This document shows, one piece after another, positions 9,282-18,143 of a stretch of 64,000 nucleotides of DNA (position 1 is its first letter; every line of letters begins with the position of its first letter). The position numbers and the translations under genes were made by a program. Where the stretch lies: NCBI RefSeq assembly GCF_041200145.1, contig NZ_CP165734.1, positions 7,111,001 through 7,175,000 of the forward strand, in the 5' to 3' direction. The notes below the pieces were generated by a model. It made no database searches. It worked only from the letters and a program-made list of their open reading frames with translations, and was not told where the DNA came from. Origin of the DNA: Bradyrhizobium sp. LLZ17. GTDB taxonomy: Bacteria > Pseudomonadota > Alphaproteobacteria > Rhizobiales > Xanthobacteraceae.

Positions 9282-9358
9282 CCTGCTCGCCTAACCTGAA
9301 TTTGCTTGAGCAACGAGGCTCAAAACTCTTCACGCGGGGCGCGAGATCTGCGCACCCG
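9274..9358 (+). repeat. Direct repeat, right copy (~85 bp)
   Basis: Near-identical to 5167-5252, including the TTGAGC/GCTCAA hairpin. It overlaps the last codons and stop of the cupin gene. The hairpin lies about 30 bases after that stop and could act as a transcript end. Confidence 0.8.
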
Positions 9359-9639
9359 CATTCGACGGCCTGCCAACTCTGTTATAAATTGGGGAGGCCG
9401 CCAGCGCTCCGGACGGCAGGGCTTGGGGCCGGAGCCGGTTCCATCCTACGCCTGATGGTCGAGAATGATGATTGACCGAAGAGGTATCCTTCGGCGGCTC
9501 GTAGGAGCGTTTTTATTTCGACGCACAAGAAGCTCGTGGATTTGCCCTGCGCGCGTCCAAATCGGAACGATCCGAAAAATGCATCGTTGGCAATCAACGG
9601 CGTGCTGGCGTGCTCGAGGCTGTTGGGAGATGACTCTCC

Positions 9640-9852
9640 GTGCTCTCTCCAGATCATGTCCTACGTGATTGCCCGAACTGTCATGCTTGGCCTATGCCCG
9701 CCAACTTCATCCGCTCGAGCTGGTCAGGCCAGTTGCCCCAAACTGAGTTTCGGTGCGCAAAGTGTGGTCATGAAGAGACCACGCAGGTCGAAAGCACAGG
9801 GGAGATGAAAGCCATTAAGAAGCGGCGGCGGAGATGGTTCGTCGCTAGATAG
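9640..9852 (+). CDS. Small zinc-ribbon protein
   Basis: A 70-residue protein with two CxxC knuckles (CPNCHAW near residue 11 and CAKCGHEE near 38), then a basic tail (KKRRRRW). This is the pattern of small rhizobial zinc-ribbon hypotheticals, and it resembles the protein at 17114-17314. The GTG start is uncertain; an ATG just upstream is in another frame. No function can be assigned. Bases 9359-9639 hold nothing I can support. Confidence 0.55.
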   Translation: MLSPDHVLRDCPNCHAWPMPANFIRSSWSGQLPQTEFRCAKCGHEETTQVESTGEMKAIKKRRRRWFVAR

Positions 9853-10138
9853 TCCTAAGTAGGACCGGCTTTTTTGAAATCAGGCATCGGAACGTTGCTG
9901 CTGTTGCCACGTTTCCCATTGCCCTTCCCCGAGGGCGTCTACCAGGCTCCAGCTCCGCAATCCCCATTGCCTCCAGAGCTGGGGCCATTTTCTGCCGAGA
10001 GATATCGCGGCTGATCCGATAGCGGCCACAAGTGGTCCAGTGGGGCCGTTTTCCGTTTGGTCTACAGCCAAACAAAAACGCCGCCTGCTTGAAATGGAGC
10101 GCAGGCGGCGGAATTCCAGCCCCGGGAGGGGAAATGTA

Positions 10139-10146
10139 AATATCCC
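10139..10146 (+). repeat. Target-site duplication, left, composite element copy 1
   Basis: AATATCCC directly precedes the element's GATCGTG end and recurs right after the other end at 13467-13474. An 8-bp duplication is normal for the IS256 family. Confidence 0.85.
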
Positions 10147-10213
10147 GATCGTGCCCCGTGGCGTGGTGTAGCTGGCGGTGGATCACCGCGTTCGCCGGCG
10201 AGAGCCGGGCTGG

Positions 10214-11413
10214 TCAGCTGGCGATAGCCGTGAGGCTGACGCTCGGATCATCGCTCAACGGCGCGATGGTTTCCAGTGTCATGTAACGGGCACGCTGGAC
10301 CGCCCATTCATCGTTCTGTTCGAGCAGGATCGCGCCGATGAGGCGGACGATGGCATCCTCGTTGGGGAAGATGCCGACCACCTCGGTGCGCCGCTTGATC
10401 TCGCCGTTGAGGCGTTCGATCGGGTTGGTGGAGTGCAGCTTGGTCCGATGCTGCGGCGGGAAGGTCATGTAGGCCAGCACGTCGGTCTCGGCCTCGTCGA
10501 GGAAGCCGGCCAGCTTCGGCAGCTTTGGCCGGAGCTGGTCGGCGACCTTGCGCCACTGGGTTCGCGCGGCCTCGGCATCGTCCTGTGCGAATGCTGTGGC
10601 AATGAAGGCGGAGACGACACGCCGTCCGCTCTTGCCGGCATGCGCCAACGCGTTGCGCATGAAGTGGACGCGGCAGCGCTGCCAGCTGGCATTGAGCACC
10701 TTGGCAACAGTGGCCTTGATGCCTTCGTGGGCGTCGGAGACGACCAGCTTGACGCCACGCAGGCCGCGGCGGGCGAGCTTGCGCAGGAACGCGGTCCAGA
10801 ACGTCTCGGCCTCGGACGGGCCGATGTCCATGCCCAGCACCTCGCGCCGACCGTCGCTGTTGACGCCGACCGCGACAATCACCGCGACCGAGACGATGCG
10901 GCCCTGCTGGCGCACCTTCACGTAAGTGGCGTCGATCCACAGATACGGCCAGTCGCCTTCAATCGGGCGGGCGAGAAAGGCCTTCACCTTGTCGTCGATC
11001 TCGGCGCAGAGCCGGCTGACCTGGCTCTTGGAGATGCCGGTCATGCCCATGGCCTGCACCAGATCGTCCACCGAACGGGTCGAGACGCCCTGCACATAGG
11101 CTTCCTGAACCACGGCGGTGAGCGCCTTCTCGGCCATGCGGCGCGGCTCGAGGAAGCCCGGGAAGTAGGAGCCCTTGCGCAGCTTGGGAATGCGCAGCTC
11201 GACCGCACCGGCGCGGGTCTCCCAGGTCCGGTCGCGGTAGCCGTTGCGCTGGGCCAGACGCTCGGGGTTCTTCTCGCCATAGGCCGCCCCGGTCTGGCCT
11301 TCCACTTCCAGCTCCATCAGCCTTTGGGCCGCAAAGCCGATCATCTCGCGCAAGAGATCGGCGTCAGGGGTCTTCTCCACGAGCGTGCGCAGGTTCATCA
11401 TGTCGGCGGTCAT
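10214..11413 (-). CDS. IS256-family (mutator-type) transposase, copy 1
   Basis: This intact 399-residue transposase moves the surrounding element by a DDE-type mechanism. Family features include [19 protein letters not shown] in the N-terminal part, the DDE-region sequence [12 protein letters not shown], then [14 protein letters not shown] and the C-terminal [27 protein letters not shown] 11413 is chosen because an AGGAA Shine-Dalgarno precedes it by 6-7 bases; the longer open frame upstream runs into the terminal region. Unlike the copy at 53071-54269, the C-terminus is in frame, so this copy could still be active. The long plus-strand open frame opposite it is an artefact of codon bias. Confidence 0.95.
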   Translation of the reverse strand: MTADMMNLRTLVEKTPDADLLREMIGFAAQRLMELEVEGQTGAAYGEKNPERLAQRNGYRDRTWETRAGAVELRIPKLRKGSYFPGFLEPRRMAEKALTAVVQEAYVQGVSTRSVDDLVQAMGMTGISKSQVSRLCAEIDDKVKAFLARPIEGDWPYLWIDATYVKVRQQGRIVSVAVIVAVGVNSDGRREVLGMDIGPSEAETFWTAFLRKLARRGLRGVKLVVSDAHEGIKATVAKVLNASWQRCRVHFMRNALAHAGKSGRRVVSAFIATAFAQDDAEAARTQWRKVADQLRPKLPKLAGFLDEAETDVLAYMTFPPQHRTKLHSTNPIERLNGEIKRRTEVVGIFPNEDAIVRLIGAILLEQNDEWAVQRARYMTLETIAPLSDDPSVSLTAIAS

Positions 11414-11563
11414 CGGTGGTTCCTCTGGTTGCGTTGGCGTATCGCAACCCGATCCTACCGGAGAACTGCCGGTGACCACCGCAAAGCCGCCCGCCCGCTA
11501 CGGCGCTATTGGGGGCGCGCGTCCGGGCGGCTTTGCTCTACCGAGCTACACCACTACCGGGGA

Positions 11564-13459
11564 GTACGTCATGCCAAGCTGATGAATGCTTGTGGGTGCA
11601 AGTCCCATCCGGCCAAAGCCGAAGCAGGCAGGCCGGGACCGAGTCTTGCGGGCGTCGCGGCAACGCGGGGTTCGAAGTGTAGACAGGAGCCATGCGGGGT
11701 GCGGGAATGAGCCTCGAAAGGTGGATGTTCGCGGAGGCCGAGTGTGTTCCCTAAACACGAAGGCAGCATGAGCATCGTCGTTATGCGAGACGATGCCGCT
11801 CCGTCGGGGTCGATGGCCGGATCACGCATGGAAGGTAATCATCGGAACATGAGAGGCCCGACCGGGTCCGTTGGATTGGTCTCCAACGGGGGGCAGCGGC
11901 AAGGCAGTGCCAGAGCCGCGGTCCGAGCTGAGGTCGGGAGTCGGACTGGTCCATAGTACCTGTGAAGTCGTCGAAGGAAACGAGACGCATGGAGGGAAGG
12001 GGTCAGCCCGAGGGGAGCCCGCGCGAGAAGGCCAGGGTCCGGACACAGAGCCGGGTTGCCTTGCCGCCGAACCTCGAACGGGTGAACACGGCAGCCAAGC
12101 AGGCTGCTCAAACCCGGTTCACGGCCTTGCTGCACCACGTCAACGAGGACGCTCTGCGTCGGGCGTTTCGACGACAAAAGCGGCAGGCCAGCGCGGGGGT
12201 CGACGGGATAACGGTGGCGAAGTACGAAGAGAGGCTCACGGATAACCTCCGGGAGCTCTGCGGACGCGTCCACACGGGTCGCTACCGGCCACAGCCGGTG
12301 CGACGAGTCTACATCCCCAAAGCCGATGGCGGTAAGCGGCCTCTCGGTGTGCCGGCGCTAGAGGACAAGATTGTCCAAAGCGCGGTAGCCGAGGTGCTGA
12401 GCTCCGTCTACGAGGTCGACTTCCTCGGGTTCTCCTACGGCTTCCGGCCGGGGCGGAATCCTCATATGGCGCTTGACGCCTTGCACACGGCGATCATGAG
12501 CCAGCGCGTCAACTGGGTGCTCGATGCCGACATACGCAACTTCTTCGACTCGGTCGACCACGAGTGGCTGCTGCGGATGGTGGCGCACAGGATCGCCGAT
12601 CCTCGCATATTGCGGCTCATAGAGCTGTGGCTGCGGGCCGGCATTCTTGAGAGCGGCGAGAAGCAAGAAACGGACAGGGGTACCCCGCAGGGGGCGGGCA
12701 TCAGTCCGCTCCTCGCCAACATCTTTCTGCACTACATCCTCGATCTCTGGGTCCACCAATGGCGCCGTCGCCGCGCACGCGGTCGCGTTGTGGCCGTTCG
12801 CTATGCGGACGACTTCGTCATGGGCTTCGAGAGCAAGGTGGATGCGCAGGAGATGCTCTTGGCCCTCAAGGCGCGGCTGGCCAGCTTTGGCCTGATGCTT
12901 CATGAGGGCAAGACGCGGTTGATCGAGTTCGGTCGATTTGCGGCCCTCTCGCGTCAGCGGCGCGGCGAGCGGCGACCCGAGACCTTCGCCTTCCTCGGCT
13001 TCACCCACTACTGCGGGCGGACCCGGGACGGCCGGTTTATCGTGAAGCACAAGACGGAAGGGAAACGCCTGACGCGCAAGCTGACGGCGTTGCGCCAGGA
13101 GGCCTGGCGGCTCATGCACGAGTCACTGGCCACCCAGCACGAGTGGTTCGCCGCAGTGCTGCGTGGACACTACGGCTACTACGGCAGGCCGCACAATTAT
13201 CCAGCGCTTAACGGCTTCTACCGCGAAGTGCGTCGGATCTGGCTGCACTGTCTGAGACGGCGCAGTCAGAAAAGTCGGCGCATGGGCTGGTCGGAGTTCG
13301 AGGCCCTGACGGCACGCTTCCGTCTGCCCGTTCCACGCATCACTCGCACTTGGGCGCAGGCGCGGATATGACGCGGGTTACCCTCGGGAAGAGCCGGGTG
13401 CGGGAAAGCCGCCTGCCCGGATCTGTGAGGGCGAAAGCCAAATGGCTGAGCTACTCGAC
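11564..13459 (+). mobile_element. Group II intron, copy 1, encoding a reverse transcriptase/maturase
   Basis: The 5' end is placed at GTACGTCATGC, close to the GUGYG consensus but with A at the third base. It is followed by the domain I start (stem CAAGC...GCTTG, then TGGGTGCAAGTCCCA). Domain V is clear at 13391-13423 (GAGCCGGGTGCGGGAAAGCC onward, GAAA tetraloop), and domain VI follows at about 13424-13459, ending in AC as expected. Both boundaries restore a good IS terminal inverted repeat when the intron is removed. The length is 1,896 bp, identical to copy 2 at 54420-56315. Confidence 0.88.
11989..13371 (+). CDS. ltrA: Group II intron reverse transcriptase/maturase, copy 1
   Basis: This 460-residue intron-encoded protein assists splicing and retrohoming. 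Reverse transcriptase blocks are intact: SAGVDGITVAKYEE, RVYIPKADGGKRPLGVP, DADIRNFFDSVDH, GTPQGAGISPLLANIFLHYILD and the catalytic VRYADDFVMGF. The GIIM maturase/thumb region (EAWRLMHESL...HYGYYGRPHNYPALNGFY) follows near the C-terminus. No HNH endonuclease domain is visible after it. ATG 11989 has an AAGGAAA Shine-Dalgarno; a GTG at 11962 is the alternative. It ends shortly before domain V. Compared with copy 2, the protein is identical up to the GIIM region and then differs at about a dozen residues. Confidence 0.93.
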   Translation: MEGRGQPEGSPREKARVRTQSRVALPPNLERVNTAAKQAAQTRFTALLHHVNEDALRRAFRRQKRQASAGVDGITVAKYEERLTDNLRELCGRVHTGRYRPQPVRRVYIPKADGGKRPLGVPALEDKIVQSAVAEVLSSVYEVDFLGFSYGFRPGRNPHMALDALHTAIMSQRVNWVLDADIRNFFDSVDHEWLLRMVAHRIADPRILRLIELWLRAGILESGEKQETDRGTPQGAGISPLLANIFLHYILDLWVHQWRRRRARGRVVAVRYADDFVMGFESKVDAQEMLLALKARLASFGLMLHEGKTRLIEFGRFAALSRQRRGERRPETFAFLGFTHYCGRTRDGRFIVKHKTEGKRLTRKLTALRQEAWRLMHESLATQHEWFAAVLRGHYGYYGRPHNYPALNGFYREVRRIWLHCLRRRSQKSRRMGWSEFEALTARFRLPVPRITRTWAQARI

Positions 13460-13466
13460 CACGACC

Positions 13467-13474
13467 AATATCCC
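13467..13474 (+). repeat. Target-site duplication, right, composite element copy 1
   Basis: AATATCCC, identical to 10139-10146. Confidence 0.85.
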
Positions 13475-13747
13475 GATACCGTTCTGTTTGCACAGGCCGT
13501 GCCAAGGTTCATTGCGCCCGGGCGTGACACTCGCGGACCGGAATTAGCTCGCGGCAAACGACCCGCTCGCCACAGCTAGGCAGGTCATGAAGTGTTCCTC
13601 CTCAGAAAGCGGCTTCCAGCCCTCCGTCCTAACTTTACCGCCAACGCGCGTCATTGATCCCTGTTCAGCTTGCCCCGGCCGCAAGGCGGTTCTCTCCCCT
13701 TTGGGTTTAACGCCGGGACATGGTGGCGGTTCAATTCCCGCATCACG

Positions 13748-14185
13748 TCAATCCGTGCAAACATCGTCGGGCCGCCGCCTTTCCGCACCAGGATCAGCGC
13801 TTCCATAGCGGCTTGCCATCCAGGCGGCGTGCTCTTTCTTCGGCAGCGAGGAGCTGTATTCGCCAGCCTTCAGGAGCGTCCGTAGAGCCTTTCTGCCAGG
13901 CAAGAGAATGGTATCATCGAACACCCGGCACCAACTCATCCGCAGGGGTGATTGTGCGTGTGGAGCGTCGTCCTCGCCGGTTAGCTTTGCCACATAATCA
14001 TCGATGGCGTCGATGAGTTCGTGCGCCGGTTCGCCCGGCTTCTTTCCAAACATCAGGTTCTGCCGCAGCCGCTCGAGTTCTGCAAGATCCGCTTTCACAA
14101 CTTCAGCCCGCGCAAACTCGCGGCGTTTCTGTTCCTGCTCCTGATAATGGGCTTTTGCAGCCGCCCGGTTCTCTGTCTTCGTCAT
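13748..14185 (-). CDS. Conserved hypothetical protein
   Basis: A 145-residue soluble protein of no family I recognise. The N-terminal 50 residues (MTKTENRAAAKAHYQEQEQKRREF...) are charged and predicted helical. The middle contains KKPGEPAHELIDAIDDYVAKLTGE, and the protein ends in a basic tail. ATG 14185 is preferred over the frame start at 14248 because the upstream part looks non-coding. It stands alone beyond the end of the intron element. Confidence 0.5.
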   Translation of the reverse strand: MTKTENRAAAKAHYQEQEQKRREFARAEVVKADLAELERLRQNLMFGKKPGEPAHELIDAIDDYVAKLTGEDDAPHAQSPLRMSWCRVFDDTILLPGRKALRTLLKAGEYSSSLPKKEHAAWMASRYGSADPGAERRRPDDVCTD

Positions 14186-14355
14186 GCCGCCGTCGAAGCG
14201 AGGCGGCGACCACGAGTCAAATCGTCGAGCCCTAGTAGCTCGGCACACGCGCGAGCTACTGCGTCTCGTGGGTTGTGGAAATGTTGGCTCGCGCGAGAGG
14301 CTATGAGGCGAGTTTCCTCTGATGTACCCTCCACGCGAACGGAGCTTGATTCGTC

Positions 14356-14442
14356 ATGCTGGAAGCCGTTCTCATGTTGCTCGGAATCGGGGCCGTGGCC
14401 CTCCTGCTCATCGCGTTCTGGGGATTGCACAGACACGTATAG
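14356..14442 (+). CDS. Possible small single-span membrane peptide (28 aa)
   Basis: The frame encodes MLEAVLMLLGIGAVALLL and a short tail ending WGLHRHV: one hydrophobic helix with a basic end. A GGAG lies 11 bases upstream of the ATG, longer than ideal spacing. Very short and unrecognised, so tentative. Confidence 0.35.
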   Translation: MLEAVLMLLGIGAVALLLIAFWGLHRHV

Positions 14443-15178
14443 AGCGGTACGAGAATCTCGTTTATGTTCACTCAGCCAAACCTCACGGGGGAAGCGGGGA
14501 ATGGTTAGGCCCGGTACGCCTTGCCGGAAGTGGACGTACCGGGCCGCGAGTGCTTAATTAATCAAGAGCCGCGTGTTCACGCTGGCGGGCCTGCCGTGCC
14601 AAAAGCGACACTTGGGATCGGTGCCCGCCGACCGCCAACATGATCAGTCAAAACTTCCGGCGGCTGCCAGGTCGGCGGGCTTTCTTTGGATCTGAGAACT
14701 TTACAAGCGCCTGCTAGGCCTCAGCAGTTAGCACCAGCTTCAGGCGTTCGGCTTCCTCCTCGTAGGTCGGCCGCCCAACCGCCGGTCCCAATCAGAGCAG
14801 GCTCCTTGCGTTCTCGATCATAAACGATCCTACCCACGCTTCGCTTCCTGTTAAAAATCTGGACTGTGAAGGCGCACTCTCATTCAACGGATGGTCGTCC
14901 CGGAATTCCCCAGCTTTTTGGGCTAAGTAATTCGGAACGATCAAGCTGCGCATTCGCCCATGTGAACCCGAAGGGAAAACTCGGCAAGTTTCCGTCCGGA
15001 AATCCGTCGCCAATGTGCGCAAACGAACAGTGCTGATTACCGATTTGTCCTAGGCTCGCGACGCTTGGGCCTCCTCAGAGTCCAGGCACCTCCAGCGGCC
15101 CCGGCCCCCAATCCCCAGAAGCCCCCCACGGCCGGGGCCGTCTTTGCCCGCGGCGATCGGCGGCCCGTGACCTTCTCC
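14443..15178. other. Non-coding or degenerate stretch
   Basis: Apart from the terminator-like hairpin at 14624-14679 and a GC-rich palindrome (15097-15106 with 15130-15139, ten perfect pairs), I see no supportable gene. The palindrome could lie in a decayed minus-strand frame. Confidence 0.4.
14624..14679 (+). terminator. Long-loop terminator-like hairpin
   Basis: A perfect 10-bp stem (14624-14633 CCCGCCGACC with 14670-14679) is followed by CTTTCTTT. The 36-nt loop is long, which lowers confidence in intrinsic termination. Confidence 0.4.
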
Positions 15179-15472
15179 TCACCGTCTGACGAGCTTGGAT
15201 CGGGCATACCGATCAGCACCGTGTAGGCATTGCCGTCGCCAAATCAGATTCATCAGGACTAGCATCTCGGCATCCGTGCGTTCTGTTGTCGCCTGGGCCG
15301 CCTTCTCGATGGCTCTGAGCTGAATTGGCGACGGCCTATTTTGGATGGGAACGTTTCGGCTGCCGGTGGTTTGGGAGTCATCACCGTCCGAGACCCTTGG
15401 CCGTTGCGGTGACAGAGAGACGGCACTCCCGCCCTCGGATGGGAGCGCCATATGCCGCGTTACTATTTCCAT
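15179..15472 (-). CDS. Hypothetical protein, doubtful
   Basis: A 97-residue frame containing PSPIQLRAIEKAAQATTERTDAEMLVLMNLIW, which looks protein-like, and a low-complexity N-terminus. It overlaps the 5' end of the DUF6894-type remnant on the other strand. No family recognised. Confidence 0.28.
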   Translation of the reverse strand: MEIVTRHMALPSEGGSAVSLSPQRPRVSDGDDSQTTGSRNVPIQNRPSPIQLRAIEKAAQATTERTDAEMLVLMNLIWRRQCLHGADRYARSKLVRR

Positions 15473-15717
15473 ATTCTAGACGGAACTTCCACGATCGATG
15501 AGACGGGCGTGGAGCTTGCCGATCTCAGACGGAGGCAAGGGTCGAGGCCATAAAGCTGGTCGCGGGCGTGTTGTTCGGCGGGGGGGCCCGGCTTTTTGGG
15601 ACGGCCATCCCTGGCAGGTTGCAGTCACGGATGGTCCGTCGCCAACGGCGCGGCAAAGATAGTTTGTGCTGAACTTTTCTTCGACTACGCCGGCCTCTGA
15701 ACAAAGAGAGCGCGCCG
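15452..15717 (+). pseudogene. DUF6894-type small protein, degraded
   Basis: The start MPRYYFHILDGTSTIDETGVELADL is the hallmark N-terminus of the small rhizobial DUF6894-type proteins (MPRYxFHxxDG...DExGxEL). Related sequence continues in other frames: EAIKLVAGVLFGGGARLF, then DGHPWQVAVTDGPSPTARQ, then FVLNFSSTTPAS beyond a stop. At least two frameshifts are needed, one beside a run of seven G near 15580. The role of the family is unknown. I call this a broken gene. Confidence 0.6.
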
Positions 15718-16001
15718 TGACCTCCGGCCTCGAAACACTGGCGCACGCGTTGGCAACGACCGCCGCCTCTCCACAGAAGTAAGTCCGCCTGGCAGCTTCC
15801 ACGTAAGCGCCGCTCGCGCTGGCGGGCCTGTTCTCCGTTGCGGAACGGGTTGATCTTTGCACCCGTCTAGTTACGATTGACAAATGATCGGCGGTTGCTG
15901 AGAAGCTGCGTCGCAACATCAATTAAGGCCGCCTACTGAGGCAGCCTCTTGCTGCGCGCCGGCTTACGCCACGGTGCTTTTCCCGTGAACAAAACTTCTC
16001 A

Positions 16002-16330
16002 TCAGTAGCGCCGATAATATCGATGGGCGTAAGGCCGACGAACGACAACTACGCCGCGACGATAGACCGGGCGAGTTCGGACGCATCCGTACCGACCGCA
16101 CACCAGGGCTACTGTCTCAACGATGTTTGCTTGTCCCAGCGGTGCAACTGGCATTGCCGATGCCGTTGGAATTGAGAATGCGGCCCACCGAGAACCGTTG
16201 TGCGGCAAGTGTACGCGAGCATCGACGCGGAGCTCCGTAATTGCCTCGCGGACACTGTCGCGATCAAGAATGCGGATGAGCCGGTCGATGGTCGCTGCTA
16301 CATCGCTCTCGTGCGTGAGATAGTCGGCCA
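16002..16330 (-). pseudogene. Fragments of small rhizobial proteins
   Basis: The frame reads MMALADYLTHESDVAATIDRLIR and later APLGQANIVETVALVCGRYGCVRTRPVYRRGVVVVRRPYAHRYYRRY. The second part matches the C-terminal style of small secreted rhizobial proteins with Tyr/Arg-rich tails. The two pieces look joined by decay, with no credible single start. Confidence 0.35.
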
Positions 16331-16336
16331 GCGCCA

Positions 16337-16717
16337 TCATCGCGAGGCCATGCTCGACGAGCTCCGCGCAGGGGCAGCGCCAGCTGGACAGCAAACGGCC
16401 GGCTGGCATTTCGCTTCGATGAATGCGTGCAGCGCTGGCGCGATTTCGCCGTCGACCATGTCGTGCTCGGCCAGCTCGTCCGCGACCTCGCTGGTCGCAT
16501 CGCGAGTCCAGCCCTCGACGGCATTCAAGGCCACGACGCGGACCGGGTAGGCGCATTGGCCAGACAGCAGATCGCGGACGACCGTCTCGAAGTCAGTGTC
16601 CCGCTCGTCAGTCTCCCGCCAGGCGCAGCCCGCACGTGCGTCGAAATCTTCCAAGACGAGATAGACCTCGCGATCGAGGTGATCGAGCGGCACGATCGAG
16701 GGCCGCGACGAACGCAT
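16337..16717 (-). CDS. Conserved rhizobial hypothetical protein, paralogue of 20020-20355
   Basis: A 126-residue protein whose core (REVYLVLEDFDARAGCAWRETDERDTDFETVVRDLLSGQ, then PVRVVALNAVEGWTRDATSEVADELAE) aligns with the protein at 20020-20355. The family is small, soluble and unassigned. The last 20 residues after ...KCQPAVCC look like out-of-frame sequence, so the C-terminus may be frameshifted. The ATG at 16717 begins the conserved SSRPSIVP block, which parallels HSPSIVP in the paralogue. Confidence 0.55.
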   Translation of the reverse strand: MRSSRPSIVPLDHLDREVYLVLEDFDARAGCAWRETDERDTDFETVVRDLLSGQCAYPVRVVALNAVEGWTRDATSEVADELAEHDMVDGEIAPALHAFIEAKCQPAVCCPAGAAPARSSSSMASR

Positions 16718-17113
16718 ACGCTTACTCCGCAACAGGCGAAGAGACGGCCTCGGCTTGGAAGGGATGGACGGTATGACCGGAACCGCTCCGCCGACTTTTG
16801 CAGCAGGCGCGACCGGCAAGCGCGTCGCGACGCACGCCGCCAATCCGCGAGGTCGGCTTCTTATGCAGAATTTTAATGTGTCACTCGAGGAAGAAGGCGA
16901 ATGTTTTAGCGACTCGCGGTTATATGGTGCCTGGTCGCAGCCGCCTGCGACCAGGCGGCCGGGCGCCATGTTCTTCCTGCAACCCCAGGGCCAATGGATG
17001 CTCGGCCGCTGCAGCTAACAGGGGGCGGTCAGAGGAGGCAACACCACCTGAGGTCATTCCTGCGCGAAGCCGAAGACCTGAGACTTAAATGCCACGCCTC
17101 TCGCAACGAACCG

Positions 17114-17314
17114 TCAGATAGCACGCGGCGAGCGAGGAGATCGCTCCAAGCTGGCTTGCGGAGGATGAATATTGTGTGTGCTGACAAGGGCGCAATCCTC
17201 GCACCTAAACAGCCAGGACCTGGCATGTTCGCCCAAAAACCTCATGGGCCGTAAGCAAAGATCGCACTTCCGGACCGGCTCATTGCCGCCAGCTTCCGTG
17301 AAAATGAACTTCAT
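17114..17314 (-). CDS. Small zinc-ribbon protein
   Basis: A 66-residue protein with two CxxC pairs (CDLCLRPM and CEDCALVST) around an aromatic-rich strand, the same plan as the protein at 9640-9852. ATG 17314 is preceded by GGGGGTGGA. The tail after VSTHN looks less conserved and could be out of frame. The two-cysteine-pair design suggests zinc binding; the function is unknown. Confidence 0.5.
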   Translation of the reverse strand: MKFIFTEAGGNEPVRKCDLCLRPMRFLGEHARSWLFRCEDCALVSTHNIHPPQASLERSPRSPRAI

Positions 17315-17361
17315 CTCCACCCCCTGCGCCTCAGGTCATACGAATCTGATCTGCAAGGAAG

Positions 17362-17966
17362 TTAAAGGGGGCGCGCCCGTACAGTTCGCGATTCGTGGCG
17401 GAGTGTTGCCTCTTCTTGCCCTCTAACCCAACGCTGCCGACCGCCGTGGTAAGGTCGAGCGCGGTGCTTGGACACCAAAACCCTCCAGACCCATGCGGCA
17501 AGCGGCGCGGAATAGCATGGGCCCGACGTCGCCACGCTCAAACGGTGCCACCTTGATACCATTCGGCCGCCGCGCTAGCAGCCTCTGGAGGTTTGTCTTT
17601 CGCAAGTGCAGCGGCAGATCGCAAAGCTCGTCGCTGCCGAGCGCCAGCACGTAGCGCATAAAGCTGCGCTTTATGATCATGCTTGTGCGAGTGAAGAGCG
17701 TTGAAGTCGGAGAAGCGATCGACGCCGAGGATCACCGCTTCGCAATCGATGACGAAGTGCTTCTGTCGGTTCTTCAGCGCGGCCTCGGCAATCCACGGAT
17801 AGCGCTTGCTTCAATCCGTGCCGTTGCGCGAGAGCAGCCGCACGCACTCGTTCTCCCGGATGACTAGCATCCGATAGCCGTCGTGCTTCACCTCGTCGAT
17901 CCAGTCCGGTCCTGACGGGACCTGCCTGCCGGCGGTCGCCAGGCAAAGCTCGTACGCCATACGCAT
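17362..17966 (-). pseudogene. ATP-dependent DNA ligase (LigD/LigC ligase-domain type), degraded
   Basis: Pieces in all three frames spell a ligase catalytic domain. The nucleotidylation motif DEVKHDGYRMLVIRE lies near 17870-17910, followed by YPWIAEAALKNRQKHFVIDCEAVILGVD, FNALHS, LCDLPLHLRKTNLQRLLARRPNGIKVAPFE, GPMLFRAACRMGLEG and then LVSKHRARPYHGG. At least four frame changes are required, so the gene cannot make a functional enzyme as read. The intact family seals nicks in non-homologous end joining. The start near 17966 (MAYELCLATAG) lacks the far N-terminus. Confidence 0.72.
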
Positions 17967-18045
17967 AACGTCGAGATAGGCGTCGGCCCGCGAATATGCG
18001 AGTCTTGCAGCATTTCATGGCGTGTCGGAACCAGGGAGGGAGCCG

Positions 18046-18126
18046 ATGTGCACAGCATTGCCTTACGTGGGAATTGGCGTCTGCGTGTCTCTTATGGCGT
18101 GGTTGGCGTTGGGACTGGTGCTCTAG
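18046..18126 (+). CDS. Possible 26-aa membrane peptide
   Basis: An ATG at 18046 follows a strong GGGAGGG Shine-Dalgarno 6 bases upstream and opens MCTALPYVGIGVCVSLMAWL plus six residues, one hydrophobic helix. It ends 17 bases before the TTG start proposed for the next gene, so it could be a leader or a coupled small protein. Size alone keeps confidence low. Confidence 0.4.
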   Translation: MCTALPYVGIGVCVSLMAWLALGLVL

Positions 18127-18143
18127 GCCAGGAGACGCCCGAA

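Larger units (their letters stand above)
10147..13466 (-). mobile_element. IS256-family element, copy 1, with a group II intron inserted in its right terminal repeat
   Basis: The left end (from 10147) starts GATCGTGCCCCGTGGCGTGG. The right end, once the intron (11564-13459) is removed, reads on the other strand GGTCGTGTCCCCGGTAGTGG, so the ends form a terminal inverted repeat of about 27 bp sharing GTGGTGTAGCT. The element is 1,424 bp without the intron and 3,320 bp with it. It is flanked by an 8-bp target duplication. A second copy with the same architecture and its own target duplication is at 53004-56322. The intron sits 7 bp from the element's outer end, so the outermost bases of the repeat lie beyond it. 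Confidence 0.88.

Noticed and set aside
10178..11710. A 510-codon plus-strand open frame across the transposase.
   Set aside because: It is antisense to a well-conserved IS256 transposase and recurs opposite copy 2, as expected from codon bias.
13700..13760. A GGTTCAATTCC string resembling a tRNA T-arm.
   Set aside because: The flanking bases do not pair into a T-stem, and no anticodon arm or acceptor stem is found nearby.
15097..15139. A perfect 10-bp GC palindrome, considered as a terminator.
   Set aside because: It has only a short T stretch after it and lies in a possibly coding GC-rich frame on the minus strand, so it is not listed separately.
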